From: CADCWK01 sp964244115
GTDB taxonomy: Bacteria; Chloroflexota; Chloroflexia; Thermomicrobiales; UBA6265
Assembly: GCA_964244115.1 (NCBI GenBank)
Contig: CAXTHM010000005.1
Span: forward strand, 20,802 to 84,801
Direction: 5' to 3'
DNA length: 64,000 nt
The notes below the pieces were generated by a model that was given only the letters and a program-made list of their open reading frames with translations, made no database searches and was not told the DNA's origin. Numbering within the stretch: the stretch's first letter is position 1; each line of letters opens with the position of its first letter. The position numbers and the translations under genes are program-made. Below, piece by piece: positions 51,567-60,495 of this stretch.

Positions 51567-52586
51567 ATGGTGTCGTTACCCATTGGCCGAAACGGCCGTT
51601 CCGGGCGGTCTGGCCGTTCACGCAGCCCCATGGCGTCCGAGGATCGGCTCGCCGGCTGGATCTTCATCGCGCCGGCGTTCATCGTGCTGCTGACCTTCAT
51701 CTTCGGGCCGATCGTCTTCTCGGCCTGGGTCAGTCTGCACGACTGGGATACGATCGGTCAGTTCGGCGAAGAACCAGACCGGCCGTTCATCGGGCTCGAC
51801 AACTATCGGGAACTCTTCGACACTCCGGCCTTCTGGCAATCAGCCCGGAACACCGTCTGGTACACGGTCGGCGTCGTGCCGGCCCAGACGGCCTTCGCCC
51901 TATTGCTGGCGATCCTCGCCAACCGGAAGCTGCGTGGGATCTCGTTCTTCCGGACCGCCTTCTACTTCCCGTCGATCAGCTCCTCGGTCGTCATCGCCGT
52001 CATCTTCCTCTGGCTCTACTCCGGCAACGGTCTGATCAACAGCGTCCTTCGCGATCTCGGGATCAACCCGCCCCGCCCGGTCTGGCTGGCGAACCCGAAC
52101 GGCGTCTTCGAGCTGCTCGGTCGCAACGTCGGCTGGGACATCGAGAATGCCTGGCTCGCCGGTCCGAGCATCGCCCTGCTCTCGATCATGCTGCAGAACG
52201 TCTGGTCCACGCTCGGGTCGCTGATGGTGGTCTACCTGGCCGGTCTCCAGAACGTGCCGAATGACGTCTACGAGGCCGCATCGCTGGACGGTGCCACCCG
52301 CTGGCGACAGTTCCGCGACATCACCGTCCCGCTGCTCCGCCCGATCACCTTCTTCGTCGTCACGATCGGCATGATCGGCTGCTTCCAGGTCTTCGACCAG
52401 ATCTTCATCATGTCCTCCGGTGGTCCGGCCGGTACGACGACGACGCTGGCCTACTTCGTCTACACCCAGGGCTTCGGCGGGCTGCGCCAGGGGTTCGGGT
52501 CGGCTGCGGCCATCGTGCTGTTCTTCGTCATCCTGTTCGTCTACTTCGTCCAGCGCCGTGTCATCGGCCAGAGCGATACCGACTAG
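51567..52586 (+). CDS. Sugar ABC transporter permease 1 (MalF-like)
   Basis: 339 residues from the ATG at 51567 (GGAGGGGAAG just upstream). Six core membrane helices, beginning GWIFIAPAFIVLLTFIFGPI. The ATPase-contact EAA loop is YEAASLDGATRWRQFRDITV-PLL. The N-terminal 25 residues are Gly/Ser/Arg-rich and cytoplasmic. It pairs with the second permease to form the channel. Confidence 0.9.
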   Translation: MVSLPIGRNGRSGRSGRSRSPMASEDRLAGWIFIAPAFIVLLTFIFGPIVFSAWVSLHDWDTIGQFGEEPDRPFIGLDNYRELFDTPAFWQSARNTVWYTVGVVPAQTAFALLLAILANRKLRGISFFRTAFYFPSISSSVVIAVIFLWLYSGNGLINSVLRDLGINPPRPVWLANPNGVFELLGRNVGWDIENAWLAGPSIALLSIMLQNVWSTLGSLMVVYLAGLQNVPNDVYEAASLDGATRWRQFRDITVPLLRPITFFVVTIGMIGCFQVFDQIFIMSSGGPAGTTTTLAYFVYTQGFGGLRQGFGSAAAIVLFFVILFVYFVQRRVIGQSDTD

Positions 52587-52642
52587 GCGCGAGGCGTCGC
52601 GTCGACCGGAACGTCACCTGTCGATCAACCCGGAGGATCACC

Positions 52643-53536
52643 ATGGCGGCCGAGAACACCCTGGGACCCAACGCCTACGCCCGGACCGGGCAGGACAAGC
52701 GAGACGTCCTGCTGGACCGCGTCATCAAGGTCGTGGCCTACGTCGTCCTGATCCTGGTCACGATCGTCACCATCGCCCCGTTCTACTTCTCCGTCTCCCT
52801 GTCGCTCATGCCGCAGGAGGACACGCTCCGGATCAGTCTGCGAGACGTCCTGTTGCCCGACTCGATCCAGCTGGACGCCTATCGCAACGTCCTGACGTCG
52901 TCGGATCTGCCGCGCTGGTTCTTCAACAGCACCCTCGTGGCGTTGATCTGGGTCGTGGCCCGGTGCCTGTTCGATACGATGGCCGGCTATGCGTTCGCCC
53001 GGATGGATTTTCCCGGAAAGAACCTCGCCTTCCTCATGATCATCAGCACCCTGATGATCCCCGGAATGGTGACGATCATCCCGAAATTCATCATCCTCAA
53101 CGAGATGGGGCTGCTCAACACCTACGGGGCCCTGACGATCCCGTTCCTGGCCAGCGCCTTCGGGGTCTTCCTGATGAGGCAGTTCTTCGAGAACTTCCCG
53201 GTCGATCTGGAGGACGCCGCCCGGCTCGACGGCGCGTCGCGGTACCGGATCTTCTTCCAGATCGCGCTGCCGAACGCCGGTGCGGCGCTGACGGTGCTGA
53301 TCATCGGCTCGTTCCAGGGGTCGTGGAACAACTTCCTCGAACCGCTGATCTTCATCAGCAACCCGGACCTGCGGACCCTGCCGATCGGGCTGGCGTACTT
53401 CCAGCAGGAGAACGTGATCAACTACCCGGTCCAGATGGCCGTCGCGGTCGTCTCAACCATCCCGATCGCGATCGTCTTCTTCGTCTTCCAGCGCTACTTC
53501 CTCCAGAGCCAGACCAGCTCGGGCATCAAGGGCTAG
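52643..53536 (+). CDS. Sugar ABC transporter permease 2 (MalG-like)
   Basis: 297 residues; GGAGG a few bases before the ATG. Six helices (VVAYVVLILVTIVTIAPFYF first) with the EAA loop LEDAARLDGASRYRIFFQIA-LPN. It completes the importer with the genes at 50145 and 51567. It ends the operon; a GC-rich stretch and a convergent gene follow. Confidence 0.9.
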   Translation: MAAENTLGPNAYARTGQDKRDVLLDRVIKVVAYVVLILVTIVTIAPFYFSVSLSLMPQEDTLRISLRDVLLPDSIQLDAYRNVLTSSDLPRWFFNSTLVALIWVVARCLFDTMAGYAFARMDFPGKNLAFLMIISTLMIPGMVTIIPKFIILNEMGLLNTYGALTIPFLASAFGVFLMRQFFENFPVDLEDAARLDGASRYRIFFQIALPNAGAALTVLIIGSFQGSWNNFLEPLIFISNPDLRTLPIGLAYFQQENVINYPVQMAVAVVSTIPIAIVFFVFQRYFLQSQTSSGIKG

Positions 53537-53669
53537 CCCACGGGCACGCGCATCGGCGCCAGCGGGAGACTCCGGTCGATGAGTTCGGCCGGGGGCTCCC
53601 GCTCGCTCTGGCGGCTTCGCCGGAGCTGTCCGGCTTCGATGGGTGGGGATGGGGTGGGCCGCGGCCCGA

Positions 53670-54416
53670 TCAGCCCCGGTTGAAGAAGCCGCCGCCGCGG
53701 GCCTTCCGCGGGTTGCGGTCACCGGTCGTCCGCTCGACCTCGCGCTCGTCGGTCGGCGCGTTCGGGTCGGGGATCGGGATCTGGAGCTGGTTGAGGACGA
53801 GGCGGTTGGTCGCCGCCAGGATCAGCGGCGGCGTCAGGGTGTCGACCGTGCCGAAGACGAGCTCGCCGCGTTCGGCNNNNNNNNNNGACTGGAGCGGGGC
53901 CGAGGCGATCACGTACCCAGCCCGGCGGAACGCCTGCCGCGGGGTGGCGTCGGTCAGCGAGAGGATCGAGAGCGACGTGAAGGCGACGATGACGCCGATC
54001 ACGATCAGGAATAGCCAGAGCGGGACCAGGATCGCGAACAGGCTGCCGGACTGGGCGTAGAAGACGAGGTTCAGCAGCAGGATGCCCAGCGCCGTGAAGA
54101 CGATGGCGGCGACGATCCAGGCCCGGACGGCGTACTCCCGGAACCAGGCGCCGAGGTCTCGCCACGACGGCCGATCGATGACCAGCCGTGGGTCGACCCA
54201 CCTGGCGAGCAGCGTCGTCGCCGGACCGGCCCCGATGATGAGCCCGACGATCACGACCGCCTCCCCGAGGACGGTCGGGAGCGCGGAGCCGATCGCCGCG
54301 AAGAGGACGAACGGGATGAACGACGCCACCCACCAGAGGATCGACCCGAGCATGTAGGGCAGGACCTGATCGAAGGTGTCGCGGACCGCCCGCCAGAGAT
54401 TGTTCAAACCGCGCAC
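53670..54416 (-). CDS. DUF624 (YesL)-like membrane protein, interrupted by an assembly gap
   Basis: About 248 residues from a GTG at 54416. Start VRGLNNLWRAVRDTFDQVLP followed by four or five membrane helices (YMLGSILWWVASFIPFVLF) and, between helices 2 and 3, TTLLARWVDPRLVIDRPSWR, typical of the YesL family whose genes often sit by sugar ABC transporters, as here. The C-terminus is a charged tail. A 10-N gap at 53877 removes or pads a few residues, so the frame there is uncertain. Confidence 0.65.
   Translation of the reverse strand: MRGLNNLWRAVRDTFDQVLPYMLGSILWWVASFIPFVLFAAIGSALPTVLGEAVVIVGLIIGAGPATTLLARWVDPRLVIDRPSWRDLGAWFREYAVRAWIVAAIVFTALGILLLNLVFYAQSGSLFAILVPLWLFLIVIGVIVAFTSLSILSLTDATPRQAFRRAGYVIASAPLQXXXXAERGELVFGTVDTLTPPLILAATNRLVLNQLQIPIPDPNAPTDEREVERTTGDRNPRKARGGGFFNRG
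53877..53886. other. Assembly gap (10 N)
   Basis: Scaffold join within the DUF624-like gene; true length unknown. Confidence 0.95.
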
Positions 54417-54692
54417 GGAAACCCTTGTCCACCCGCGGCAGCGCGGGTCTTTTCCAGCCGTGTCCGCGGCGCCCACGCGCCTGTCCAGTTCGCCGGCAAC
54501 TATACTCCGGCGCCCGTCATGCTCCGGCCCCGTCTCCACAGCGGCACCGGCCGCTCCGCCGAGTGCCGGGGACGCCTCGGTGAGCGCCTGGCGGTCGCGC
54601 GGGAGACGTTGTGCGGCCACCCGGGACCGAGCTGGCCACGGTGCCCTCGCCGGTCGCGCGGGCGACCCGGTCGACAGGGTTTGACACAGGGG

Positions 54693-54721
54693 TTGACAGC
54701 GGACGGCGAAATACCTATATT
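54693..54721 (+). promoter_or_regulatory. Consensus sigma-70 promoter of the SAM-riboswitch operon
   Basis: TTGACA (54693-54698), 17 bases, TATATT (54716-54721); a second TTGACA lies at 54681. Predicted start near 54728, some 17 bases before the riboswitch. Confidence 0.8.
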
Positions 54722-54744
54722 CCCCATCAACAACTGAACAACTC

Positions 54745-54850
54745 CTCATCCAGAGGGGCAGAGGGATCGGCCCGATGAAGCCCCAGCAACCCTCCCGCGC
54801 GATCGCGCGGGAACGGTGCTAATGCCGACAGGTCGTCCTGGACGATGAGG
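54745..54850 (+). ncRNA. SAM-I (S-box) riboswitch
   Basis: 106 bases closed by P1 (CCTCATC 54745-54751 with GATGAGG 54844-54850). The conserved core is present in order: CAGAGGGGCAGAGGGATCGG, then CCCGATGAAGCCCCAGCAACC-type joining (54771-54790), a variable P3 hairpin (CCCGCGCGATCGCGCGGG), then GGTGCTAATGCCGACAGG. These are the SAM-binding and kink-turn elements of the class. Binding of S-adenosylmethionine would switch off the downstream genes. Confidence 0.92.
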
Positions 54851-54887
54851 GTGCTGTCTCTTCACTGCCACGGCAGGCTGGATCGCG

Positions 54888-54914
54888 CCCTTCATCGCCA
54901 CGATGGAGGGTTTT
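54888..54914 (+). terminator. Riboswitch expression platform: intrinsic terminator
   Basis: CCCTTCATC (54888-54896), loop GCCAC, GATGGAGGG (54902-54910), one G-U pair, then TTTT. The P1 3' strand with its next base (GATGAGGG, 54844-54851) can pair instead with CCCTTCATC with one bulge, giving the antiterminator expected when SAM is absent. Confidence 0.7.
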
Positions 54915-54917
54915 CGC

Positions 54918-55061
54918 ATGGTCGCCGGTCCGTTCTCATCCCAGCTTCTCGGTCCTTCCGCCCCTGCCACCGTCCACGTCGCCGCTGGTTGCCGCCAGGC
55001 CATGGTCGCCGCGGTCTGCCCGGCGTCAGCTCTCGTCGACACCTTCGGGCGAGGGAGCTGA
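54918..55061 (+). CDS. Possible small ORF between the riboswitch and the first permease
   Basis: 47 codons from the ATG at 54918, with GGAGGG seven bases upstream, ending one base before the permease start. The product (MVAGPFSSQLLGPSAPATVH at the start) contains two Cys and no known domain. Its ribosome binding site lies within the terminator stem, so it may be chance; or it may couple translation to the permease. Confidence 0.3.
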   Translation: MVAGPFSSQLLGPSAPATVHVAAGCRQAMVAAVCPASALVDTFGRGS

Positions 55062-55062
55062 G

Positions 55063-56007
55063 ATGGGACGATACCTGCTCTCCCGCGTCGTCGCCGCGGT
55101 TCCGACCCTGATCCTGCTGACGCTCGCCGCGTTCCTGCTCAACATCGCGGCCCGGGGCGACCCGGCCGAGGCCGCGCTGCGGCAGGGCGGGCAGGAGCCC
55201 ACGGCCCAGGCGATCGCCGCCCTCCGGGAGGATCTGGGACTCAATGACCCCATCCCGGTCCGGTACGTCCGCTGGGTCGGCGGCCTGCTCCAGGGCGACC
55301 TCGGCCGCTCCTACATCGCCAACCGCGACGTCAGCGACATGATCGCAGAGCGCGTCGGACCGACGTTGCGACTCGGGCTCTCGGCGCTGGCGGTGACGAT
55401 CCTCGTCGGGGTCGGGCTGGGGATCGTCTTCGGGCTGCGGGCGAACTCGGCGGTCGATGTCGTCGGGCGGTGGGTCGCGTTGCTGCTGGCGGCGGTGCCG
55501 TCCTTCTGGCTGGGTCTGCTGCTGATCACGCTGGTCGGGCAACGCATCCCCGGGGTGAGCGTCGGCGGCTACGGCGGCTTCGGCCATCTCGTCCTGCCGG
55601 TGATCGCCCTATCGTGTGCGCCGGCCGCGTCCCTGATGCGGTTCACCCGCGGGGCGATGATCGAGACCTGGCGGCAGGACTACGTCCGGACGGCCCGGGC
55701 TAAGGGCCTGAACTCGCTGATCGTCGTCCTGCGCCACGCCATCCCGAACGCGATCCTGCCGGTCCTGACGCTGCTCGGGCTCCGGTTCGGCCAGATCCTC
55801 GCCGGCGCGATCGTGATCGAGACGATCTTCTCCTGGCCGGGGATGGGGACCGTCCTGTTGCAGGCGATCTCCGGCCGCGACTTCCCGGTGATCGGCGCCT
55901 ACGTCGTCCTGGTCGGCATCACGTTCGTCGTGATCAACCTTCTGACCGATCTCAGCTACGCGCTGATCGATCCCCGGATCCGTCTCGACGGCAAGCGAGG
56001 GTACTAG
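55063..56007 (+). CDS. DppB-type ABC transporter permease
   Basis: 314 residues; GGGAG six bases before the ATG. Six helices, first MGRYLLSRVVAAVPTLILLT. The ATPase-contact loop is DYVRTARAKGLNSLIVVLRH-AIPNA, and PGMGTVLLQAISGRDFPVI closes the family signature. It forms the channel with the next gene product. First structural gene after the SAM riboswitch, so it is expressed when SAM (hence sulfur or methionine) is scarce. Confidence 0.9.
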   Translation: MGRYLLSRVVAAVPTLILLTLAAFLLNIAARGDPAEAALRQGGQEPTAQAIAALREDLGLNDPIPVRYVRWVGGLLQGDLGRSYIANRDVSDMIAERVGPTLRLGLSALAVTILVGVGLGIVFGLRANSAVDVVGRWVALLLAAVPSFWLGLLLITLVGQRIPGVSVGGYGGFGHLVLPVIALSCAPAASLMRFTRGAMIETWRQDYVRTARAKGLNSLIVVLRHAIPNAILPVLTLLGLRFGQILAGAIVIETIFSWPGMGTVLLQAISGRDFPVIGAYVVLVGITFVVINLLTDLSYALIDPRIRLDGKRGY

Positions 56008-56009
56008 CG

Positions 56010-56903
56010 ATGGCAGCCGGAGCGACGACCCTGAGCCGGGCGGGACGGTACGCGCCCGTCGATCTTCCCCAGACGGACCGGGCCCGCCTCTGGTTCCGGC
56101 TCAGCCGGTACCGGCTGGCCCTGGTCCCGGCGGTGGTCCTGATCATCTTCATCGGCTCGGCGATCCTGGCCCCCTGGATCACGCCGTACGAGCCCAACGC
56201 CTTCGACCTGCCCAACGCCCTCCAGGGCCCGACGTCCAGGCACCTCCTCGGGACCGACCAGCTCGGGCGCGACCAGCTCAGCCGGCTGATCCACGGCGGA
56301 CGGGCGACGCTGCTGCTCAGCTTCCTCGCCACCGTCGGGGTGATCCTGCTCGGGATGGTGGTCGGGGTGATCGCCGGCTACTTCGGCGGCCTCGTCGATA
56401 CCGCGATCGGCACGGTCGTCACGGCCCTGCTCGCGATCCCGAGCCTGCTCCTGACGCTGGCGATCCTCGGCGTGCTAGGGGCCAGCACCTCGACCCTGCT
56501 CGTGGCGTTGATCGGGGCCGGCTGGGTCGGTCACGCCCGGGTGTTCCGGGCCGCGATCCTCTCGATCCGGCAGCAGCAGTACGTCGAGAGCGCCGTCTCG
56601 CTCGGGGCGTCGCCGGCCCGCGTCATCCTGCGGCACCTGCTGCCCAACCTGCTGACGACGGTGGTCATCCTCGCGACCCTGGACTTCGGCGGGTTCCTCC
56701 TGACGGTGAGCGCCCTGAGCTTCCTCGGGCTCGGCGTCCAGCCACCGACCGCCGACTGGGGCACGATGCTCAACGACGGCCGGCCCTACTTCGACGCCCT
56801 GCCGATCCTGGTCACGCTGCCCGGTCTCTGCATCATGATCGTGGCCTTCTGTAGCGATTTCCTTGGTGATTCCCTCCGCGACGCGGTCGACCTCGGCCGC
56901 TAG
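56010..56903 (+). CDS. DppC-type ABC transporter permease
   Basis: 297 residues, starting two bases after the first permease stop. It has the N-terminal OppC-type segment, LLGTDQLGRDQLSRLIHGGR, and the EAA loop YVESAVSLGASPARVILRHL-LPN. It pairs with DppB. No ATP-binding genes follow, although this family normally needs two; a shared ATPase or genes elsewhere must be used. Confidence 0.9.
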   Translation: MAAGATTLSRAGRYAPVDLPQTDRARLWFRLSRYRLALVPAVVLIIFIGSAILAPWITPYEPNAFDLPNALQGPTSRHLLGTDQLGRDQLSRLIHGGRATLLLSFLATVGVILLGMVVGVIAGYFGGLVDTAIGTVVTALLAIPSLLLTLAILGVLGASTSTLLVALIGAGWVGHARVFRAAILSIRQQQYVESAVSLGASPARVILRHLLPNLLTTVVILATLDFGGFLLTVSALSFLGLGVQPPTADWGTMLNDGRPYFDALPILVTLPGLCIMIVAFCSDFLGDSLRDAVDLGR

Positions 56904-56945
56904 GCCAGCCTGAAGGACAGACGGATATGGCGTTCTCCCGTGGCC

Positions 56946-56967
56946 CCTGACGGCACCCACCGTCAGG
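56946..56967. repeat. 8-bp hairpin between permease and binding-protein genes
   Basis: CCTGACGG (56946-56953), loop CACCCA, CCGTCAGG (56960-56967). Without a T-run, it may stabilise or partly attenuate the transcript rather than end it. Confidence 0.45.
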
Positions 56968-57036
56968 TCTGGGCAGCCGTTGCCCGATGCGTCCCCTGAA
57001 CCCGTGTGTCGTCTCCGTATCGACGAGGAGCAACCG

Positions 57037-58662
57037 ATGTCGTCATCCCCAGGATCGTCCCCAGGCGCGGGCCTCCGCCGCCTCGCCACGCTCGCCATCG
57101 TCGCCCTGGTCGCCCTGACTCAGCTCGGCGCGACGGCGTTCGCCCGGCAGGAGGCCGGCGAGACCCTCGCCGCCAGCCAGGAACTGACCGCGGGCTACTC
57201 CCGCACCCTGATCAACGGTGAAGAGGACTTCCTCTACACCCACACCAACCTCCAGATCTGGGAGCCGCTCGTCCGCTACGACAACAACCTGCGCCCCCAG
57301 CCGGGCATCGCCGAGACCTGGCTCCTGAGCGAGGACGGCCTCGTCTGGACCTTCAACCTGCGCCATGACGTCGTCTTCTCCAACGGCGACCCGCTGGTCG
57401 CCTCGGACGTGCTCGCCTCGATCGACCACCTGAAGAAGTCGACCGGCAAGCCGTCGGCGTTCCTCGGCGGGATCAACTTCCCCGAGATCTACGGCGACCC
57501 GGTGGTCGCGGCGACCGACGACTACACTGTCACGTTTACCTACACCAGCCCGCGGCCGCTGCTGCCGTACTCGATCTCCAACCACTACAGCCCGGTCTGG
57601 GCGGCGGAGAGCTTCCGGCCGGACGGCACCTTCAACGGCTACCCGATCGGTTCCGGCCCGTACGTCCTGGCCGACTGGCAGCGCGACCAGTACATCGAGC
57701 TCACCCGGAACGAGAACTACTACGGCACGCTCCCGCATCTGACCAAGATCCACCTCCGGCAGTACTCGGACGCCACCGCTCGCCTGGCGGCGCTGCGCTC
57801 CGGGGAGGTCCAGGCGCTGCTGGAGCTCGGCGGCGTGCTGCCGTCGCAGGCGGCCGAAGTCGCGTCGGACGGCGAGTACGACGTCCAGGCTCACGCGGCG
57901 GCCTGCAACACGTTCCTCGCCTTCAACGGCTCGGCCGGTCGCGTCTTCAGCGACGTCCGGCTCCGGCAGGCCGTCAGCCTCTCGATCGACCGTCAGGCGC
58001 TCGTCGACCAGCTCCTCGACGGCTACGGCACCCCGGCGACCAGCGTCCTGCTCGAGCCCGTCACCGAGTTCGCCGTGACCGACCCGGCCCAGCAGGTCCA
58101 GTACAACCCGGAGCAGGCGGCCCAGCTCGTCCAGGAGGCGACCGGCGGTGAGCGGGTCTCGGCCAAGCTGATCTTCACGCCGCCGGCTGAAGGCATCAAC
58201 GCCTGGCCGTTCCCCCTGATGGCGGCCTACTTCCAGGGCATCCTCGAACCGCTCGGGTTCGACCTCGAACTCCAGCAGCTGGAGACGACGGCCCTGACCG
58301 ACGCCCGGAACGCCGGCGACTACGACGTCTCGATCAGCAACAACTGCTGGGCGACCGGCGACCCGAACTACATCCTCGGCCGGTTGCTCGATTCGACATC
58401 CGCCCAGAACGTGACGCAGTTCCAGGGCTACAACAACCCGCAGGTCGATGCCCTCCTCGCCGAGGGGCGGACGACGCTCGATCCGGCCCGCCGCGTCGCC
58501 GTCTACCAGGAGGTCCAGGCGATCGCCAACGTCGAGGTGCCGGTCGCGCCGCTGTTCAACCAGCAGACGATCACCGCCGCCGGCCCGACGATCCGGGGGC
58601 TCGACCAGCGGGTCGCCTACGCCCCGACCTTCGAGACGGTCTACATCATCGAGGCCCCATGA
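57037..58662 (+). CDS. ABC transporter family 5 solute-binding protein
   Basis: 541 residues from the ATG at 57037, which follows GAGGAG. Signal peptide LATLAIVALVALTQLGATAF. Family 5 features: YTHTNLQIWEPLVRYDNNLR, PGIAETWLLSEDGLVWTFNL, and RLRQAVSLSIDRQALVDQLL (read here as VRLRQAVSLSIDRQALVDQL). From memory it resembles the binding proteins grouped as KPN_01854-type, which occur with AhpD/CMD proteins as here. It probably binds a sulfur-containing small molecule. The stop overlaps the next start by four bases. Confidence 0.85.
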   Translation: MSSSPGSSPGAGLRRLATLAIVALVALTQLGATAFARQEAGETLAASQELTAGYSRTLINGEEDFLYTHTNLQIWEPLVRYDNNLRPQPGIAETWLLSEDGLVWTFNLRHDVVFSNGDPLVASDVLASIDHLKKSTGKPSAFLGGINFPEIYGDPVVAATDDYTVTFTYTSPRPLLPYSISNHYSPVWAAESFRPDGTFNGYPIGSGPYVLADWQRDQYIELTRNENYYGTLPHLTKIHLRQYSDATARLAALRSGEVQALLELGGVLPSQAAEVASDGEYDVQAHAAACNTFLAFNGSAGRVFSDVRLRQAVSLSIDRQALVDQLLDGYGTPATSVLLEPVTEFAVTDPAQQVQYNPEQAAQLVQEATGGERVSAKLIFTPPAEGINAWPFPLMAAYFQGILEPLGFDLELQQLETTALTDARNAGDYDVSISNNCWATGDPNYILGRLLDSTSAQNVTQFQGYNNPQVDALLAEGRTTLDPARRVAVYQEVQAIANVEVPVAPLFNQQTITAAGPTIRGLDQRVAYAPTFETVYIIEAP

Positions 58663-59864
58663 CCACCCTCGCCGCGCGGGGGGCGCCCGTGACCCCACCG
58701 GTCCTGCCCGATGCGCCGGCCGACCGCCGCTCCGCCATCCTCGATCTGGCGGCGACCCTGGCTGATGTCGCCGCCGCCAACGCCCCCCGCCACGACCGGG
58801 AGAACACGTTCCCGCACGACACGTTCGCCGCGCTGCGGGCCAGCGGCTACCTGGCCCTGACGGTCCCGGCCGAGTTCGGCGGTGGGGGAGCGACCCCGCT
58901 CGAGCTGATGCTGGCCCAGGAGCGGCTCTCGCGGGGGGACGGCTCGGTCGGGCTCGCCTCATCCATGCACCTGATGCACGTCGGCGGGCTGGCCGACTCG
59001 CGGGCCTGGCCACCCGAACTCCTCGACCGATTCTTCCGGGACGTCGTCGAGCGGGGCGCGACCATCAATGGGATCGCCAGCGAGCCGGACCTCGGCAGCC
59101 CCAGCCGGGGCGGCCAGTACGCGACGACCGCGCGGGCGGTGGACGGTGGCTGGCTGGTCACCGGCCGCAAGACCTGGTCGACGCTCTCGCCCGATCTGGC
59201 CTGGTACAACGTCCTCCTGACGCTGGTCGAGCGGGACGGGGAGACGCGGCGGGGATCGGTCCTAATCCCCGCCGGCACGCCGGGCGTCCGGATCGAGGAG
59301 ACCTGGGACAACCTCGGGATGCGCGCGACCGGCAGCCACGACATCGTCTTCGAGGACGTCTTCGTCCCGGACGATCACCGGCTGCCCGACCCGACCGGGC
59401 GGCCGGGGGTCGACGGGCGGGGATGGACGCTCGTCACCAGCGCCGTCTACCTCGGCATCGCGACGGCGGCGCGGGACTTCGCCGTGGAGTACGCCCGGAA
59501 CCGGGTCCCCTCCGGCGTCGGCCGGCCGATCGCCGAGTTGCAGACGGTCCAGCACCGGATCGCCCAGATCGAGATCCTGCTGCTCCAGGCGCGTTCGGTC
59601 CTCTACGGCACCGCCGAGGGCTGGGCGGCGGACCCCGACCGGCGCGAGGACTGGGCGTGGCGGTTCGCCGCCGCGAAGTACACCGTCACGAACCACGCCA
59701 TCCAGGTTACCGACCTCGCGCTCCGGGTCGTCGGGTCGTCCGGCCTCCAGCGCCAGCACCCGCTGGAGCGCTACTTCCGCGATGTCCGGGCCGGGTTGGG
59801 CAACCCGCCCATGGACGACGTCGCGCTGACCATCATCGGCAAGGCCGCGCTCGGGCTGGATTGA
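58659..59864 (+). CDS. Acyl-CoA dehydrogenase-fold monooxygenase, SfnB/DszC-like
   Basis: 401 residues; its ATG overlaps the binding-protein stop (ATGA). Full acyl-CoA dehydrogenase fold: LALTVPAEFGGGGATPLELM, SEPDLGSPSRGGQYATTARA, VTGRKTWSTLSP, WDNLGMRATGSHDIVFEDVF, and the C-terminal LALRVVGSSGLQRQHPLERY-FRD. The W-D-N-L-G-M-R-A-T-G-S-H-D segment is shared by the SfnB sulfur-acquisition and DszC flavin monooxygenase groups. Under SAM control it probably oxygenates an organosulfur compound to release usable sulfur. Confidence 0.82.
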   Translation: MTTLAARGAPVTPPVLPDAPADRRSAILDLAATLADVAAANAPRHDRENTFPHDTFAALRASGYLALTVPAEFGGGGATPLELMLAQERLSRGDGSVGLASSMHLMHVGGLADSRAWPPELLDRFFRDVVERGATINGIASEPDLGSPSRGGQYATTARAVDGGWLVTGRKTWSTLSPDLAWYNVLLTLVERDGETRRGSVLIPAGTPGVRIEETWDNLGMRATGSHDIVFEDVFVPDDHRLPDPTGRPGVDGRGWTLVTSAVYLGIATAARDFAVEYARNRVPSGVGRPIAELQTVQHRIAQIEILLLQARSVLYGTAEGWAADPDRREDWAWRFAAAKYTVTNHAIQVTDLALRVVGSSGLQRQHPLERYFRDVRAGLGNPPMDDVALTIIGKAALGLD

Positions 59865-59915
59865 CCGCCACCTTGCCTCTCCCGCCAGATCGTCTATACG
59901 GACAGGAGCATCACC

Positions 59916-60461
59916 ATGAGTACGCTGCGGGACTATCTCGTCCAGAAGCGGGACGCCCTTTTGGCCCGGCGGGCGGCGGTCGAAGCGGGGGACGACGCGC
60001 CCCGCGTCTTCTCGGCCACGACGACCGTCGAGGGGCGGAGCGGCATCCGCCGGATCCGGATCCGCGACCACCAGATCATCAGCGACAGTGGCCCGGACTT
60101 TGCCGGCTACGACCTCGGGGCCGGCTCGCCGGAGATCCAGCTCGGCGTCCTCGGGAGCTGCCTGTCGCATGTCTTCCTGATCCAGGCCGCCGATCGGCAG
60201 GTCGAGATCGACGAACTCTCGGTCGAGGTCACGGGGCGGCTCCACCCACGGGCCGGCCAGCCGGGCTTCGAGCACCTGCCCGTCTACCCGCACGACATCG
60301 CCTACACCGTCCGGATCACCAGCCCGGCCCCGGAGGGCGAGATCAGCGCCCTGCACGAGCAGGTCGAGCGGGTCTGCCCGATCTTCAACCTCCTGCGCCA
60401 CCCGCAGGAGATCCGTGGAGAGCTCGTCCAGACGGCGTCGCGAACGCTGGTCCCGGCCTGA
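59916..60461 (+). CDS. OsmC-family protein
   Basis: 181 residues. OsmC fold with both redox Cys: GVLGSCLSHVFLIQAADRQV (first) and QVERVCPIFNLLR (second). OsmC proteins reduce organic hydroperoxides or handle persulfide/thiol adducts. Between the SfnB-like and AhpD-like genes, it probably protects against, or processes, a reactive sulfur or peroxide intermediate. AGGAG lies eight or nine bases before the ATG. Confidence 0.85.
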   Translation: MSTLRDYLVQKRDALLARRAAVEAGDDAPRVFSATTTVEGRSGIRRIRIRDHQIISDSGPDFAGYDLGAGSPEIQLGVLGSCLSHVFLIQAADRQVEIDELSVEVTGRLHPRAGQPGFEHLPVYPHDIAYTVRITSPAPEGEISALHEQVERVCPIFNLLRHPQEIRGELVQTASRTLVPA

Positions 60462-60495
60462 CCCGTCCCCCGTCATCACCCGAAGGAGTTGCGAT

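Noticed and set aside
57043..59013. 656-codon minus-strand ORF over the binding-protein and SfnB-like genes
   Set aside because: Antisense shadow crossing two real genes that overlap by ATGA in the plus strand.
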